Shown here piece by piece: positions 1 to 8,157 of a stretch of DNA of 20,216 nt (its first letter is position 1; each line of letters begins with the position of its first letter). The notes beneath the pieces are model-generated. The model made no database searches. It worked only from the letters and a program-made list of their open reading frames with translations, and was not told the origin of the DNA. A program made the translations under genes and the position numbers. The stretch comes from VFMC01 sp037130535 (lineage in GTDB: Bacteria > Actinomycetota > Acidimicrobiia > Acidimicrobiales > Ilumatobacteraceae). The stretch covers positions 1 to 20,216 of the forward strand of contig JBAXSU010000042.1 in assembly GCA_037130535.1 (NCBI GenBank), in the 5' to 3' direction.

Positions 1-468
1 GTCGAGGCCTGGGCGCCGATGATGCTGTTCGCCATCGTGTTCGGCCTGTCGATGGACTACGAGGTGTTCCTGCTGTCACGGATGCGCGAAGAGTTCGTGC
101 GCACCGGCGACAACCACATCGCCGTGGCCGACGGCCTGGCCGCGACCGCCCGTGTCATCACTGCCGCGGCCCTCATCATGGTGTGCGTGTTCGGTGCCTT
201 CGTGCTGGGCAACGATCGACAGCTGAAACTGTTCGGCCTGGGCATGGCGGTGGCGGTGGCGGTGGATGCCACCATCGTGCGCATGATCCTGGTGCCAGCC
301 ACCATGGAGTTGCTCGGCAGCCGCAACTGGTGGATGCCGGCCTGGCTCGACCGCATCCTGCCGCGCATCGAGGTGGAAGGCCATCACGCCGAGGCCGACG
401 CAACAGGACTCGACGACGGCGACGACGACGATCGCCCCCTCGGCGACCGCGAGCCCCAGCTCGTCTGA
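1..468 (+). CDS. MMPL-family (RND superfamily) exporter, C-terminal fragment
   Basis: The reading frame is open from base 1 and ends at TGA 466-468, so the gene starts upstream of the window and only about 155 C-terminal residues are visible. The segment MDYEVFLLSR (around codons 18-27) contains the Asp-Tyr pair (D19-Y20 of the fragment) found in a late transmembrane helix of MmpL-type proteins, where it takes part in proton relay. Two further hydrophobic segments follow (around ITAAALIMVCVFGAFVL and MAVAVAVDATIVRMI), then a cytosolic tail rich in Asp and Glu. The family uses the proton-motive force to export lipids or other hydrophobic molecules across the inner membrane. The substrate cannot be told from this fragment. 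The downstream ABC operon appears to have its own promoter, so the two are probably separate units. Confidence 0.88.
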   Translation, partial: VEAWAPMMLFAIVFGLSMDYEVFLLSRMREEFVRTGDNHIAVADGLAATARVITAAALIMVCVFGAFVLGNDRQLKLFGLGMAVAVAVDATIVRMILVPATMELLGSRNWWMPAWLDRILPRIEVEGHHAEADATGLDDGDDDDRPLGDREPQLV

Positions 469-522
469 CCCGGATTCGTTCACCATTCATTCAGGAAATA
501 GATGTCTTGAGTCCATTGTGCC

Positions 523-553
523 TTTACGGCAGGGAACCGCACACTGCTACCGT
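523..553 (+). promoter_or_regulatory. Candidate promoter of the ABC importer operon
   Basis: TTTACG (523-528) and TACCGT (548-553) are separated by 19 nt and match the -35 and TANNNT -10 pattern. Transcription from here would give a leader of about 35 nt carrying an AAGAGG ribosome site before the ATG at 595. This intergenic stretch is visibly less GC-rich than its surroundings. Called by eye; the -35 is weak. Confidence 0.4.
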
Positions 554-594
554 CCGCGTTGCTAGTACCCCTCCCCGTGAACAAGAGGCATTCC

Positions 595-1812
595 ATGACA
601 TCAACCAAGAAGGCGTTCGCCGCCCTCGCAGCGCTGGGCATTCTGCTCACCGCCTGCGGTAGCGACGACGAGAGCACCAGCACCACCGCTGCGGCAGCCG
701 AGACCACGGCCGCCGCCGAGACCACGGCCGCCGCCGAGACCACGATGGCCGCCGAGACCACGATGGCCGCCGAGACCACGGCCGCCCCCACCGACGACCC
801 CCTCGCCGCCCTCTACGAAGAGTGCAAGGCCGAGGGCAAGGTCAACCTCATCGCCCTGCCCGACGAATGGGCCAACTACAAGGGAATCCTGCAGAGCTTC
901 CGCGACAAGTACCCGGGCGTCGAGAACCCGGTTGCCAGCCCGGATGCCTCGTCGAAGGAAGAGATGGAAGCCGTCCAGACCCTCGCTGGCCAGGACGACA
1001 TGCCCGACAACGTCGACGTCAGCCCCGCCATCGCCCAGGAGATGGTCGACGCCGGTCTGTTCGAGCCCTACGTGCTCAGCACCGACGCCGAGATCCCGGC
1101 CGGCCTGAAGGACGCGGACGGCAACTGGACCGCCGCCTACTACGGCATCATGGCGATCGCCACCAACACCACCATCGTCCCCACCGCTCCGAAGTCGTTC
1201 GCCGACCTCACCAAGCCGGAGTACAAGGGCCTCGTGGCGCTGAACGGCGACCCGCGTGAGGCCGGCTCGGCCTTCGCCGCGGTCATGGCTGCCAGCATCG
1301 CCAACGGCGGCAGCGCCGACGACATCATGCCCGGCATCCAGTACTTCGCTGATCTGAAGGCCTCGGGCAACCTCGGTGGCACCGACGTCACCAAGGAGAC
1401 CGTGCTGTCGGGCGAGACCCCGATCGCCATCGACTGGAGCTACAACGTTCCGGGTCTGAAGGCCGACCTCGAGGCCGCCGGCCTCACGGTCGAGGTCAAC
1501 TTCCCGAGCGACGGCATCTACGGTGGCTTCTACGGCCAGGGCGTCATCAAGGACTCGCCCAACCAGGCCTGCTCGAAGCTGTGGATGGAGCACATCTTCA
1601 GCGACGAGGGCGCCCTCGGCTACCTCGAGGGTGGCGCTGTGCCGGCCCGCATCGTGTCGCTCACCGAGCGTGGCCTCGTCACAGACGAGATCAGCAAGAA
1701 CCTGCCGCCGGCAGAGTTGCTCGACCAGGTGTCGTTCCTCACCCCGGCCCAGATTTCCGCTGCCAAGGCCGTTCTGGCCGAGCAGTGGGGCCCGATGGTT
1801 GCCGACGCCTGA
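595..1812 (+). CDS. ABC transporter substrate-binding lipoprotein
   Basis: This 405-residue protein is the extracellular solute receptor for the importer encoded by the next three genes. The N-terminus is a lipoprotein signal peptide with Lys at 5-6, a hydrophobic core and the lipobox LTAC with the lipidated Cys at residue 21. Next comes a low-complexity Ala/Glu/Thr linker (about residues 28-64) that should hold the receptor away from the membrane. The remainder resembles extracellular solute-binding proteins of the polyamine/ferric-ion superfamily (PotD/AfuA-like). I chose ATG 595 over an in-frame TTG at 559 because ATG gives a clean signal peptide and has AAGAGG just upstream. The ligand is not identifiable by eye; polyamine, Fe3+ and organophosphonate are all possible. 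The permease gene begins 11 nt after the stop. Confidence 0.88.
   Translation: MTSTKKAFAALAALGILLTACGSDDESTSTTAAAAETTAAAETTAAAETTMAAETTMAAETTAAPTDDPLAALYEECKAEGKVNLIALPDEWANYKGILQSFRDKYPGVENPVASPDASSKEEMEAVQTLAGQDDMPDNVDVSPAIAQEMVDAGLFEPYVLSTDAEIPAGLKDADGNWTAAYYGIMAIATNTTIVPTAPKSFADLTKPEYKGLVALNGDPREAGSAFAAVMAASIANGGSADDIMPGIQYFADLKASGNLGGTDVTKETVLSGETPIAIDWSYNVPGLKADLEAAGLTVEVNFPSDGIYGGFYGQGVIKDSPNQACSKLWMEHIFSDEGALGYLEGGAVPARIVSLTERGLVTDEISKNLPPAELLDQVSFLTPAQISAAKAVLAEQWGPMVADA
697..786 (+). repeat. 18-bp in-frame tandem repeat (five units) in the lipoprotein linker
   Basis: GAGACCACG recurs at exactly 18-nt spacing (700, 718, 736, 754, 772). It encodes ETT followed by AAA or MAA, repeated. 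The unit is a multiple of three, so slippage would change linker length without a frameshift. Two of the units carry ATG in place of GCC. Confidence 0.9.
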
Positions 1813-1823
1813 TCGTTTGATCA

Positions 1824-2741
1824 GTGACCGTCACTACGACTGACGCAGTCATTGCCGAAGGGGGCCGCGCCATTGGCGCGGCCCCCTCGGCGTCTGCGCG
1901 CCCGAAGCGCAGTTGGGCCTGGCTGGGCCTACTGCCGTTCTTGCTCTTCCTCGTGCTGTTCCTCTTCGTGCCAGCCGCCAGCGTGTTCGTCAACTCGGTC
2001 CGCACCGAAAGCGGCTGGTCGCTGTCGGCTCTGAAAGAGGGCATCACTGGGCAGAACTGGGAGGCGTTCAAGTTCTCCATCACCTTCTCGGCCGGCGCCG
2101 CGCTGGTGGGTGTGGTGTTCGGCACCCTGCTCGCCTACGCCGCGGCCACCGCCACCCGGCCGCGCTGGCTGCGCAGCCTGGTGGCCTCGTTCAGCGGCGT
2201 GGCCGCCAACATGGGCGGTCTGCCGCTCGCCTTCGCCTTCCTGTCGCTGCTCGGACGTCAGGGCGTGCTCACCAAGATCCTCAAGGCCGCCGGCTGGGAC
2301 CTGTACGGGGGCGACTTCGACCTCGGCAACGTGAGCGGCCTCATCGTCGTCTACGCCTACTTCAACATCCCGCTCATGGTGCTCATCACCCTGCCCGCCA
2401 TCGACGGCCTGAAGCAGAGTTGGCGCGAGGCCTGCGCCAACCTCGGCGGCACCACGTTCACCTATTGGCGACGCATCGGCCTGCCGGTGCTGGCGCCCTC
2501 CATCTTGGGCGGCTTCCTGCTGCTGTTCGCCAACTCGTTCAGCGCGTTCGCCACGGCCCGCATCCTCACCGACAACTCCAAGATCGTGCCGCTGCGCATC
2601 GCCTTCTTCCTCGGCGGCGATGTGAGCATCGGCGAAGACGCCGTGGGCTACTCGCTGGCCGCATGGATGATCATCACGATGGTGCTGTGCATGGCCCTGT
2701 ACTGGGCGGCCCGCAAGCGCGCCGAACGGTGGCGGTCGTGA
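1824..2741 (+). CDS. ABC transporter permease (first of two)
   Basis: This 305-residue integral membrane protein would form half of the translocation channel of the importer. A cytosolic N-terminal segment of about 30 residues precedes the first transmembrane helix (around WLGLLPFLLFLVLFLFVP). About six hydrophobic helices are visible. The EAA coupling loop, which docks onto the ATPase, is present near SWREACANLGGTTFTYWRR and is followed by IGLPVLAPSI. GTG 1824 is chosen because no in-frame start exists between it and the first helix. It lacks an obvious ribosome site, so it may be coupled to translation of the binding-protein gene, which ends 11 nt upstream. A very stable hairpin lies over codons 12-22. 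The gene overlaps the next one by 4 nt (GTGA). Confidence 0.88.
   Translation: MTVTTTDAVIAEGGRAIGAAPSASARPKRSWAWLGLLPFLLFLVLFLFVPAASVFVNSVRTESGWSLSALKEGITGQNWEAFKFSITFSAGAALVGVVFGTLLAYAAATATRPRWLRSLVASFSGVAANMGGLPLAFAFLSLLGRQGVLTKILKAAGWDLYGGDFDLGNVSGLIVVYAYFNIPLMVLITLPAIDGLKQSWREACANLGGTTFTYWRRIGLPVLAPSILGGFLLLFANSFSAFATARILTDNSKIVPLRIAFFLGGDVSIGEDAVGYSLAAWMIITMVLCMALYWAARKRAERWRS
1859..1887 (+). promoter_or_regulatory. Strong GC-rich hairpin between receptor and permease genes
   Basis: The arms AGGGGCCGCGCC plus C (1859-1871) and GGCGCGGCCCCCT (1875-1887) pair perfectly over 13 bp around the loop ATT. It lies 47 nt after the binding-protein stop, inside the 5' coding part of the first permease gene, and has no U-tract. 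It could protect the upstream receptor mRNA from 3' exonucleases or attenuate transcription, giving more receptor than channel. Confidence 0.75.
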
Positions 2742-3664
2742 GCATCGACATCATCGATCCGCGCCTTTCGGGCGGCGACGCCACGCCTCCGTCAGCGGCC
2801 CGTGGACCGGTCGGGCGGCGGCGGTGGGTCGGCCGCATCGTGCCGACACTGGTATTGCTGCTGTGCGCCGCGTTCTTCGTGGCGCCGCTGCTCACCCTGG
2901 CCCGCTACGCGCTGCAGAACGTGCCCACCATCCTCCTGGGTGGAAGCACTCTGTTCAAGAAGTGGTCGCTGAAGGGCCTTACGCTCGCCTTCGAGGATCC
3001 GGCGTTCTGGCCGGCACTGAGGCTGAGCCTGCAGCTGGCCCTCGGCACCGTGCTCATCACCCTGCTGCTGCTGGTGCCCACGGCCATCTGGGTGCACCTG
3101 CGGGTGCCCAAGGCGCGCGGCTTCATCGAGTTCCTCACTGTGCTGCCGTACATGATCCCGCCCATCGCCCTGGTTGCCGGCATCTTCGTCATCAAGCCGT
3201 ACGCGAAGTGGTTCCTCAACTCCGATTACTCGCTCATCCCGTTCTACGTCGTGCTGGCGCTGCCCTTCACGTTCCGCTCCATCGACGCAGGCCTGCGGGC
3301 CATCGATCTGCGCACCCTGGTCGATGCCTCGCGCAGCCTGGGCGGCGGCTGGGGCACCACCCTACGAAGAGTGCTGATCCCCAACCTGCGCACCAGCATG
3401 ATCTCGGCCTCGTTCCTCACTGCCGCTGTGGTGATCGGCGAGTTCACCATCGCCGACACCCTGCTGAAAGAAACGCTGCCCCGGTTCCAGGCCACGTTCA
3501 CCGGGCGCGAACCACAGGCGGGCTACGGCCTCAACCTGCTGGCGCTGATCGTCACCATCCTGCTCTTCGTCATGCTCAGCCTGCTCACCCGCCCCCGCAA
3601 GACACCACGCCACCCATTCGTCCCCGCTGCCTCATCCGCAGCCGCTGCTGCAGAGAAGCACTGA
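2738..3664 (+). CDS. ABC transporter permease (second of two)
   Basis: This 308-residue membrane protein is the second half of the importer channel. A short charged N-terminus leads to a transmembrane helix (around VPTLVLLLCAAFFVAPLLTLA), followed by about five more. The EAA loop is near LVDASRSLGGGWGTTLRR, followed by VLIPNLRTSM, as in permeases of the ferric-ion/polyamine/thiamine group. The frame is open far upstream, but that part is a shadow of the first permease gene. GTG 2738 is chosen because it overlaps the previous stop (GTGA) and puts a normal N-terminus before the first helix. The stop shares one base with the ATG of the ATPase gene (TGATG), so all three genes should be translationally coupled. 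Confidence 0.88.
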   Translation: MSIDIIDPRLSGGDATPPSAARGPVGRRRWVGRIVPTLVLLLCAAFFVAPLLTLARYALQNVPTILLGGSTLFKKWSLKGLTLAFEDPAFWPALRLSLQLALGTVLITLLLLVPTAIWVHLRVPKARGFIEFLTVLPYMIPPIALVAGIFVIKPYAKWFLNSDYSLIPFYVVLALPFTFRSIDAGLRAIDLRTLVDASRSLGGGWGTTLRRVLIPNLRTSMISASFLTAAVVIGEFTIADTLLKETLPRFQATFTGREPQAGYGLNLLALIVTILLFVMLSLLTRPRKTPRHPFVPAASSAAAAAEKH

Positions 3665-4707
3665 TGACCACACTTTCGTTCCAGGGCATCCGCAAGACGT
3701 TCGGCCCCACGGTGGCGCTCGAGAACTTCCACCTCGATGTACGCGACGGCGAGCTCATCTCGCTGCTCGGCCCATCGGGATGCGGCAAGACCACAGCGTT
3801 GCGCATCGCCGCCGGATTCGAGTTCGCCGATGCTGGTGCCGTGCAGGTGGGCGGAGCCGACATCACCCGTACGCCGGCTCACAAGCGCAACATGGGCATG
3901 GTGTTCCAGAGCTACAGCTTGTTCCCCAACCACACCGTGGCCAGCAACATCGACTTCGGGCTTCGTACCCGCAAGCTCGACAAGACCGAGCGGAACCGCC
4001 GCGTCAGCGAGACACTCGAACTGGTGCAACTCACCAGCATGGCCAACCGCTACCCGCACCAACTGTCGGGCGGCCAGCAGCAGCGCGTCGCCCTGGCCCG
4101 TGCACTCGCCGTGCGCCCACAGCTGCTGCTGCTCGACGAACCGCTCAGCGCCCTCGACGCCAAGGTACGCCTCACCCTGCGCGACGAGATCCGACGCATC
4201 CAGACCGACCTGGGCATCACCACCCTGTTCGTCACCCACGACCAGGAAGAGGCCCTCGGCATCTCCGACCGCATCGGCGTGATGTCGAATGGCCGACTCG
4301 AGCAACTCGGCACACCCACCGAGGTGTACCGCAGCCCGGCCAATGCCTTCGTCGCCCGGTTCGTGGGTTCGATGAACGCGATCCCCGCCACGGTCGTGGG
4401 GCCGGATGCCGTGCAGGTGAATGGCCGCACCATCGCCACCACGATCAGCCAAGCAGTTGGCAGCGCTGTCACGCTGCTGGTGCGCCCCGAGGACCTGTCG
4501 CTGGTGGGCGAGGCCGACGGCATGGCGGGTACGGTCACCGCCACCACCTTCCAGGGCGCCACCACCGTGGTCACCGTCCGCCTCGACGTGCTCGACTCGC
4601 TGGTGGCCGTCAGCACCCCCGGTAGCGCCGACGCCCACCGGGCCCCCGGCGACCGCGTGGGCGTGCACGTCGACGGCTCGCGGGCACTGTGCGAATCGGT
4701 CGGTTGA
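3664..4707 (+). CDS. ABC transporter ATP-binding protein with C-terminal TOBE domain
   Basis: This 347-residue ATPase powers the importer from the cytosolic face. All nucleotide-binding elements are intact: Walker A GPSGCGKT (36-43), Q-loop Gln82, signature LSGGQ (134-138), Walker B LLLLDEP (154-160), D-loop SALD and switch His192 (VTHD). The ~120 residues after the ATPase core look like a TOBE_2-type regulatory domain (MNAIPATVV and VTLLVRPEDLSLV segments), as in PotA, FbpC and related MalK-like ATPases. That architecture fits a polyamine, iron or similar small-solute importer but does not fix the substrate. It is the last gene of the operon; topA follows after 83 nt with its own promoter. 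Confidence 0.93.
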   Translation: MTTLSFQGIRKTFGPTVALENFHLDVRDGELISLLGPSGCGKTTALRIAAGFEFADAGAVQVGGADITRTPAHKRNMGMVFQSYSLFPNHTVASNIDFGLRTRKLDKTERNRRVSETLELVQLTSMANRYPHQLSGGQQQRVALARALAVRPQLLLLDEPLSALDAKVRLTLRDEIRRIQTDLGITTLFVTHDQEEALGISDRIGVMSNGRLEQLGTPTEVYRSPANAFVARFVGSMNAIPATVVGPDAVQVNGRTIATTISQAVGSAVTLLVRPEDLSLVGEADGMAGTVTATTFQGATTVVTVRLDVLDSLVAVSTPGSADAHRAPGDRVGVHVDGSRALCESVG

Positions 4708-4751
4708 GCCCGGTCGGCACCAGGTCGCCGATCGGTCATCCGCCGATTGCC

Positions 4752-4781
4752 TTGACAAGCCCCCTGCGTTTGCCGTAGCGA
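4752..4781 (+). promoter_or_regulatory. Candidate topA promoter
   Basis: A perfect TTGACA -35 (4752-4757) is followed after 18 nt by TAGCGA (4776-4781). The predicted transcription start is about 4788, only a few bases before the topA ATG at 4791, so the mRNA would be leaderless or nearly so. No Shine-Dalgarno sequence precedes the ATG. Confidence 0.6.
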
Positions 4782-4790
4782 TACACGCCA

Positions 4791-7493
4791 ATGTCCAAGC
4801 CCCTCGTCATCGTCGAGTCGCCAGCCAAGGCGAAGACCATCTCCAAGTTCTTGGGGAATGCCTTCAACGTGCGCGCCTCGGTGGGTCATGTGGCCGATCT
4901 GCCCAGCAAGGGCCTGTCGATCGACGTCGACAACGGGTTCAAGCCCACCTACGAACTCACCGAGCGCGGCAAGACCGTGGTGAAAGATCTGCGCGCGGCG
5001 ATGAAGGACGCCAGCGAGCTGTACCTCGCCACCGACGAAGACCGCGAGGGCGAGGCCATCAGCTGGCATCTGCTCGAGTACCTGAAGCCGAAGATTCCCG
5101 TGAAGCGCATGGTGTTCCACGAGATCACCAAGAGCGCCATCGACGCGGCGGTCGCCAACCCCCGCGGCATCGACTACGGCCTCGTCGATGCGGCCGAGAC
5201 CCGCCGCCTGCTCGACCGCCTGTACGGCTACGAGGTGTCGCCCGTGCTGTGGCGCCGGGTGAACCGTGGCCTGTCGGCGGGCCGCGTGCAGAGCCCGTCG
5301 GTGCGCCTCATCGTCGAGCGCGAGCGCGAACGGATCGTGTTCGTCGCCGCCGACTACTGGGACATCGAACTGCTCACCGGAACCGCACCCGCCTTCACCG
5401 CCACGCTCGTGGCGCTCGACGGCACCAAGGTGGCCACCGGCAAAGACTTCGGCAGCAACGGCCAGCCCAGCGCCAAGGTGGTGGTGGTCGACGAGGCTCG
5501 CGCCCGTGCGCTGGCCGACGCGCTGCAGGGCGCGGCGTTCGCCGTTCGTTCGGTGGAGGACAAGCCCTACCGCAGCAGTCCGAAGGCGCCGTTCATGACG
5601 TCGACCCTGCAACAAGAGGGTGGCCGCAAGCTGCGCCTCGGTGCAGCCCAGGTGATGCGCCTGGCCCAGGGCCTGTACGAGCGCGGCTACATCACCTACA
5701 TGCGTACCGACAATGTGGTGCTCAGCGAGGAAGCCCTCGCCGCGGTGCGCTCTGAGGTGGGTAAGGCCTACGGGCCGCAGTTCCTGTCGAAGGGACCGCG
5801 CCAGTACTCGGGCAAGGTGAAGAACGCGCAGGAGGCCCACGAGGCCATCCGCCCCACGACCCCGCTGCGCTCGCCCGACGCCCTGGCCGGTGAACTGAAC
5901 GGCCAGGAACTGGCGCTGTACCGGATGATCTGGCAGCGCACCCTGGCCAGCCAGATGGCCGACGCCGTGGGCACCACCGTCAGCGTACGCTTGGGCGCCA
6001 CAGCGCTGGTGGCCGGCGCCAGCACCGACACCGAGTTCGCTGCCAGCGGCACCACCATCACGTTCCTCGGCTACCGCCAGGTGTACGTGGAATCGGTCGA
6101 CGAGAGCGAGGCGAGCGCCGACGAGCGCGAGGCGCTGCTGCCCGAGCTGACCGTCGGCCAGGCGGTGCCCGTCGAGTCGCTCACCGCCAACGGCCACACC
6201 ACCTCGCCGCCCGCCCGCTACACCGAGGCATCGCTGGTGAAGAAGCTCGAAGAACTGGGCATCGGCCGCCCCAGCACGTGGGCGTCGATCATCCAGACCG
6301 TGCAGGACCGCGGCTACGTGTGGAAGAAGGGGCAGGCGCTGGTACCCACCTGGACCGCCTTCGCCGTGGTGGGGCTGATGGAGAAGCACTTCGACGAACT
6401 CGTCGACTACGCCTTCACGGCCCGCATCGAGGAAGACCTCGACTCCATTGCCCGTGCCGAACTGCAGAAGCAGGACTGGCTGGCCCACTTCTACTTCGGC
6501 GGCGACGACGACGCACTGCCCGGCCTGAAGCAGTTGGTGGCCGAGAATCTCGACGAGATCGACGCCGCCGAGATCAACACCTTCCCCATCGGCCACGACC
6601 CCGCCGGGGTGGCGATCGTGGTGAAGCCGGGCAAGTACGGGCCCTACGTGAAGCGTGGTGACGACACCGCCAGCGTGCCCGACGACCTGGCACCCGACGA
6701 ACTCACCATCGAGGTCGCGCTGAAGTTGCTGGCCGCCCCGAAGAGCGACGAGCCCATCGGCGAACTCGACGGCTATCCGGTGTTCGCCAAGAACGGCCGC
6801 TACGGGCCGTATGTGCAGTGGGGCACCGCCGACAACCCGCCGCGCGGGCTCGACAAGCCGAAGATGGCCAGCCTGTTCAAGACGATGACGCTCGAGCGCA
6901 TCACCGTCGACGACGCCGAGGAACTGCTGCAGTTGCCGCGCACCGTGGGCGTCGACCCCACCGACGGCGTAGCCATCGTGGCCAACAACGGCCGCTACGG
7001 GCCGTATGTGCAGAAGGACAAGGACTACCGCAACATCGCGAGCGAAGAGCAGTTGCTCACCATCTCGCTCGAGCAGGCGGTTGAAATCTTCAAGCAGCCC
7101 AAGCAGTTCCGCCGCGGCGCTGGCGCCAACCTCGCCGCCAAAGGTCCGCTGCGCGAGTTCGGTACCGACCCCGTCAGCAGCAAGCCCGTGGTGGCCAAGG
7201 ACGGCAAGTTCGGCGTGTACGTCACCGACGGCGAGACCAATGCCTCGCTCAGCAAGGGCGACCGTCTCGAGGCGATGCTGCCCGAACGGGCCTTCGAACT
7301 GCTGGCCATCCGCCGCGAAGCCATCATCGAAAAGGGCGGCCCTGCGGCCAAGAAGGCCACGGCCACCAAGAAGGCCGCAGCGAAGCGCGCCGCCCCGTTG
7401 AAGAAGGCCCCGGTGAAGAAGGTCGCGGCCAAGAAGGCTGCCCCAGCGAAGAAGGCTGCCGCCAAGAAGGCCGCCCCCCGCAAGCAGGCCTGA
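4791..7493 (+). CDS. topA: DNA topoisomerase I (type IA)
   Basis: This 900-residue enzyme relaxes negative supercoils through a transient 5'-phosphotyrosine link. The N-terminal TOPRIM domain shows IVESPAKAKT with Glu9 and the acidic cluster D82-x-D84-x-E86 (TDEDREGE) that binds Mg2+. The catalytic tyrosine is Y303 in ITYMRTDN. In the C-terminal part, a short motif (GKYGPYV, GRYGPYV twice, GKFGVYV) recurs four times. This is the actinobacterial C-terminal repeat type, which replaces the Cys4 zinc fingers of the enterobacterial enzyme. The last ~50 residues are a Lys/Ala tail (KKA repeats), like the basic tails of other actinobacterial TopA proteins that help DNA binding. One oddity is Asn308 directly after RTD, where Ser is usual. 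tmk and holB follow in the same direction. Confidence 0.97.
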   Translation: MSKPLVIVESPAKAKTISKFLGNAFNVRASVGHVADLPSKGLSIDVDNGFKPTYELTERGKTVVKDLRAAMKDASELYLATDEDREGEAISWHLLEYLKPKIPVKRMVFHEITKSAIDAAVANPRGIDYGLVDAAETRRLLDRLYGYEVSPVLWRRVNRGLSAGRVQSPSVRLIVERERERIVFVAADYWDIELLTGTAPAFTATLVALDGTKVATGKDFGSNGQPSAKVVVVDEARARALADALQGAAFAVRSVEDKPYRSSPKAPFMTSTLQQEGGRKLRLGAAQVMRLAQGLYERGYITYMRTDNVVLSEEALAAVRSEVGKAYGPQFLSKGPRQYSGKVKNAQEAHEAIRPTTPLRSPDALAGELNGQELALYRMIWQRTLASQMADAVGTTVSVRLGATALVAGASTDTEFAASGTTITFLGYRQVYVESVDESEASADEREALLPELTVGQAVPVESLTANGHTTSPPARYTEASLVKKLEELGIGRPSTWASIIQTVQDRGYVWKKGQALVPTWTAFAVVGLMEKHFDELVDYAFTARIEEDLDSIARAELQKQDWLAHFYFGGDDDALPGLKQLVAENLDEIDAAEINTFPIGHDPAGVAIVVKPGKYGPYVKRGDDTASVPDDLAPDELTIEVALKLLAAPKSDEPIGELDGYPVFAKNGRYGPYVQWGTADNPPRGLDKPKMASLFKTMTLERITVDDAEELLQLPRTVGVDPTDGVAIVANNGRYGPYVQKDKDYRNIASEEQLLTISLEQAVEIFKQPKQFRRGAGANLAAKGPLREFGTDPVSSKPVVAKDGKFGVYVTDGETNASLSKGDRLEAMLPERAFELLAIRREAIIEKGGPAAKKATATKKAAAKRAAPLKKAPVKKVAAKKAAPAKKAAAKKAAPRKQA

Positions 7494-7523
7494 GCGTTCC
7501 GGATCTGTGCCCCACCCGGCCGG

Positions 7524-7529
7524 TAGCGT
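7524..7529 (+). promoter_or_regulatory. TANNNT -10-like element for tmk
   Basis: TAGCGT ends 7 nt before GTG 7537. If it is a -10 element, transcription starts at the start codon and the mRNA is leaderless. It lies just after topA (which ends at 7493), so tmk-holB may have an internal promoter. The -35 is not convincing. Confidence 0.45.
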
Positions 7530-7536
7530 GCCAGCC

Positions 7537-8157
7537 GTGACCGGAGCGGGGCGATACATCGCGTTCGAGGGCGCCGAGGCCTGTGGCAAGAGCACCCAGG
7601 CAGCCCGCCTCGCGTCGCGGCTCGACGCCGTGCTCACCCGCGAAACCGGTGGCACCGACATCGGCCGGCGCATCCGCGAGATCCTGCACGACACCTCGGT
7701 GCACAACCTCGCGCCGCGTGCCGAGGCACTGCTCACCGCCGCCGACCGGGCCCAGCACATCGAGCAGGTCGTCGCACCCGCGCTCAGTGCAGGCCGCCAT
7801 GTGGTGAGCGACCGCAGCGTCTACTCCACCCTCGCCTACCAGGGCTATGGCCGCATGCTGGCGCTCGACGAGGTGCGCGAGATCAACCAGTGGGCCGTGC
7901 ACTCGTGGTGGCCCGAACTGGTGGTGCTCATCGAGGTCGACCCGGCTGTGCTCGACGAGCGCATGCGCGGCCGCGACCTCGACCGTTTCGAACGCGAAGG
8001 TGATGAGTTCCACGCCCGGGTGCGCGCCGGGTTCGCCGACATGGCTGCCGCCGACCCGCACCGCTGGGTGGTCGTAGACGGCAATCGCCCCATCGACGAT
8101 GTGGAGGCCGACATCGTCGCCGCGGTCGTCGAACGTCTGGGGCTCGCGCCCGCATGA
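7537..8157 (+). CDS. tmk: Thymidylate kinase (dTMP kinase)
   Basis: This 206-residue cytosolic enzyme phosphorylates dTMP to dTDP for dTTP synthesis. The P-loop is FEGAEACGKST near the N-terminus. The dTMP-binding segment reads TRETGGTDIG, where most relatives have TREPGGT. The DR motif region is VVSDRSVYSTLAYQG, followed by an Arg-rich lid (RMRGRDLDRFE). GTG 7537 is preferred over in-frame GTG 7507 and 7528: it places the P-loop at the usual distance from the N-terminus, gives the usual family length, and lies 7 nt after TAGCGT. The stop overlaps the holB start (ATGA), so the two are coupled. The topA-tmk-holB order is familiar from actinobacteria. Confidence 0.93.
   Translation: MTGAGRYIAFEGAEACGKSTQAARLASRLDAVLTRETGGTDIGRRIREILHDTSVHNLAPRAEALLTAADRAQHIEQVVAPALSAGRHVVSDRSVYSTLAYQGYGRMLALDEVREINQWAVHSWWPELVVLIEVDPAVLDERMRGRDLDRFEREGDEFHARVRAGFADMAAADPHRWVVVDGNRPIDDVEADIVAAVVERLGLAPA

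Noticed and set aside
697..786. CRISPR-like direct repeats
   Set aside because: The units are contiguous, without spacers, in frame and translated as a linker. The same holds for 18603-18647 and 19200-19244.
1913..2737. Upstream extension of the second permease frame
   Set aside because: It is the shadow of the first permease gene in another frame (Arg/His-rich translation). GTG 2738 overlaps the previous stop and gives a normal N-terminus.
4050..7760. A very long open frame on the minus strand opposite topA (over 1200 codons)
   Set aside because: It is antisense to topA, whose domains are unmistakable. Long antisense frames are expected from G/C-biased third codon positions. The translation is compositionally odd and has no recognisable domain.
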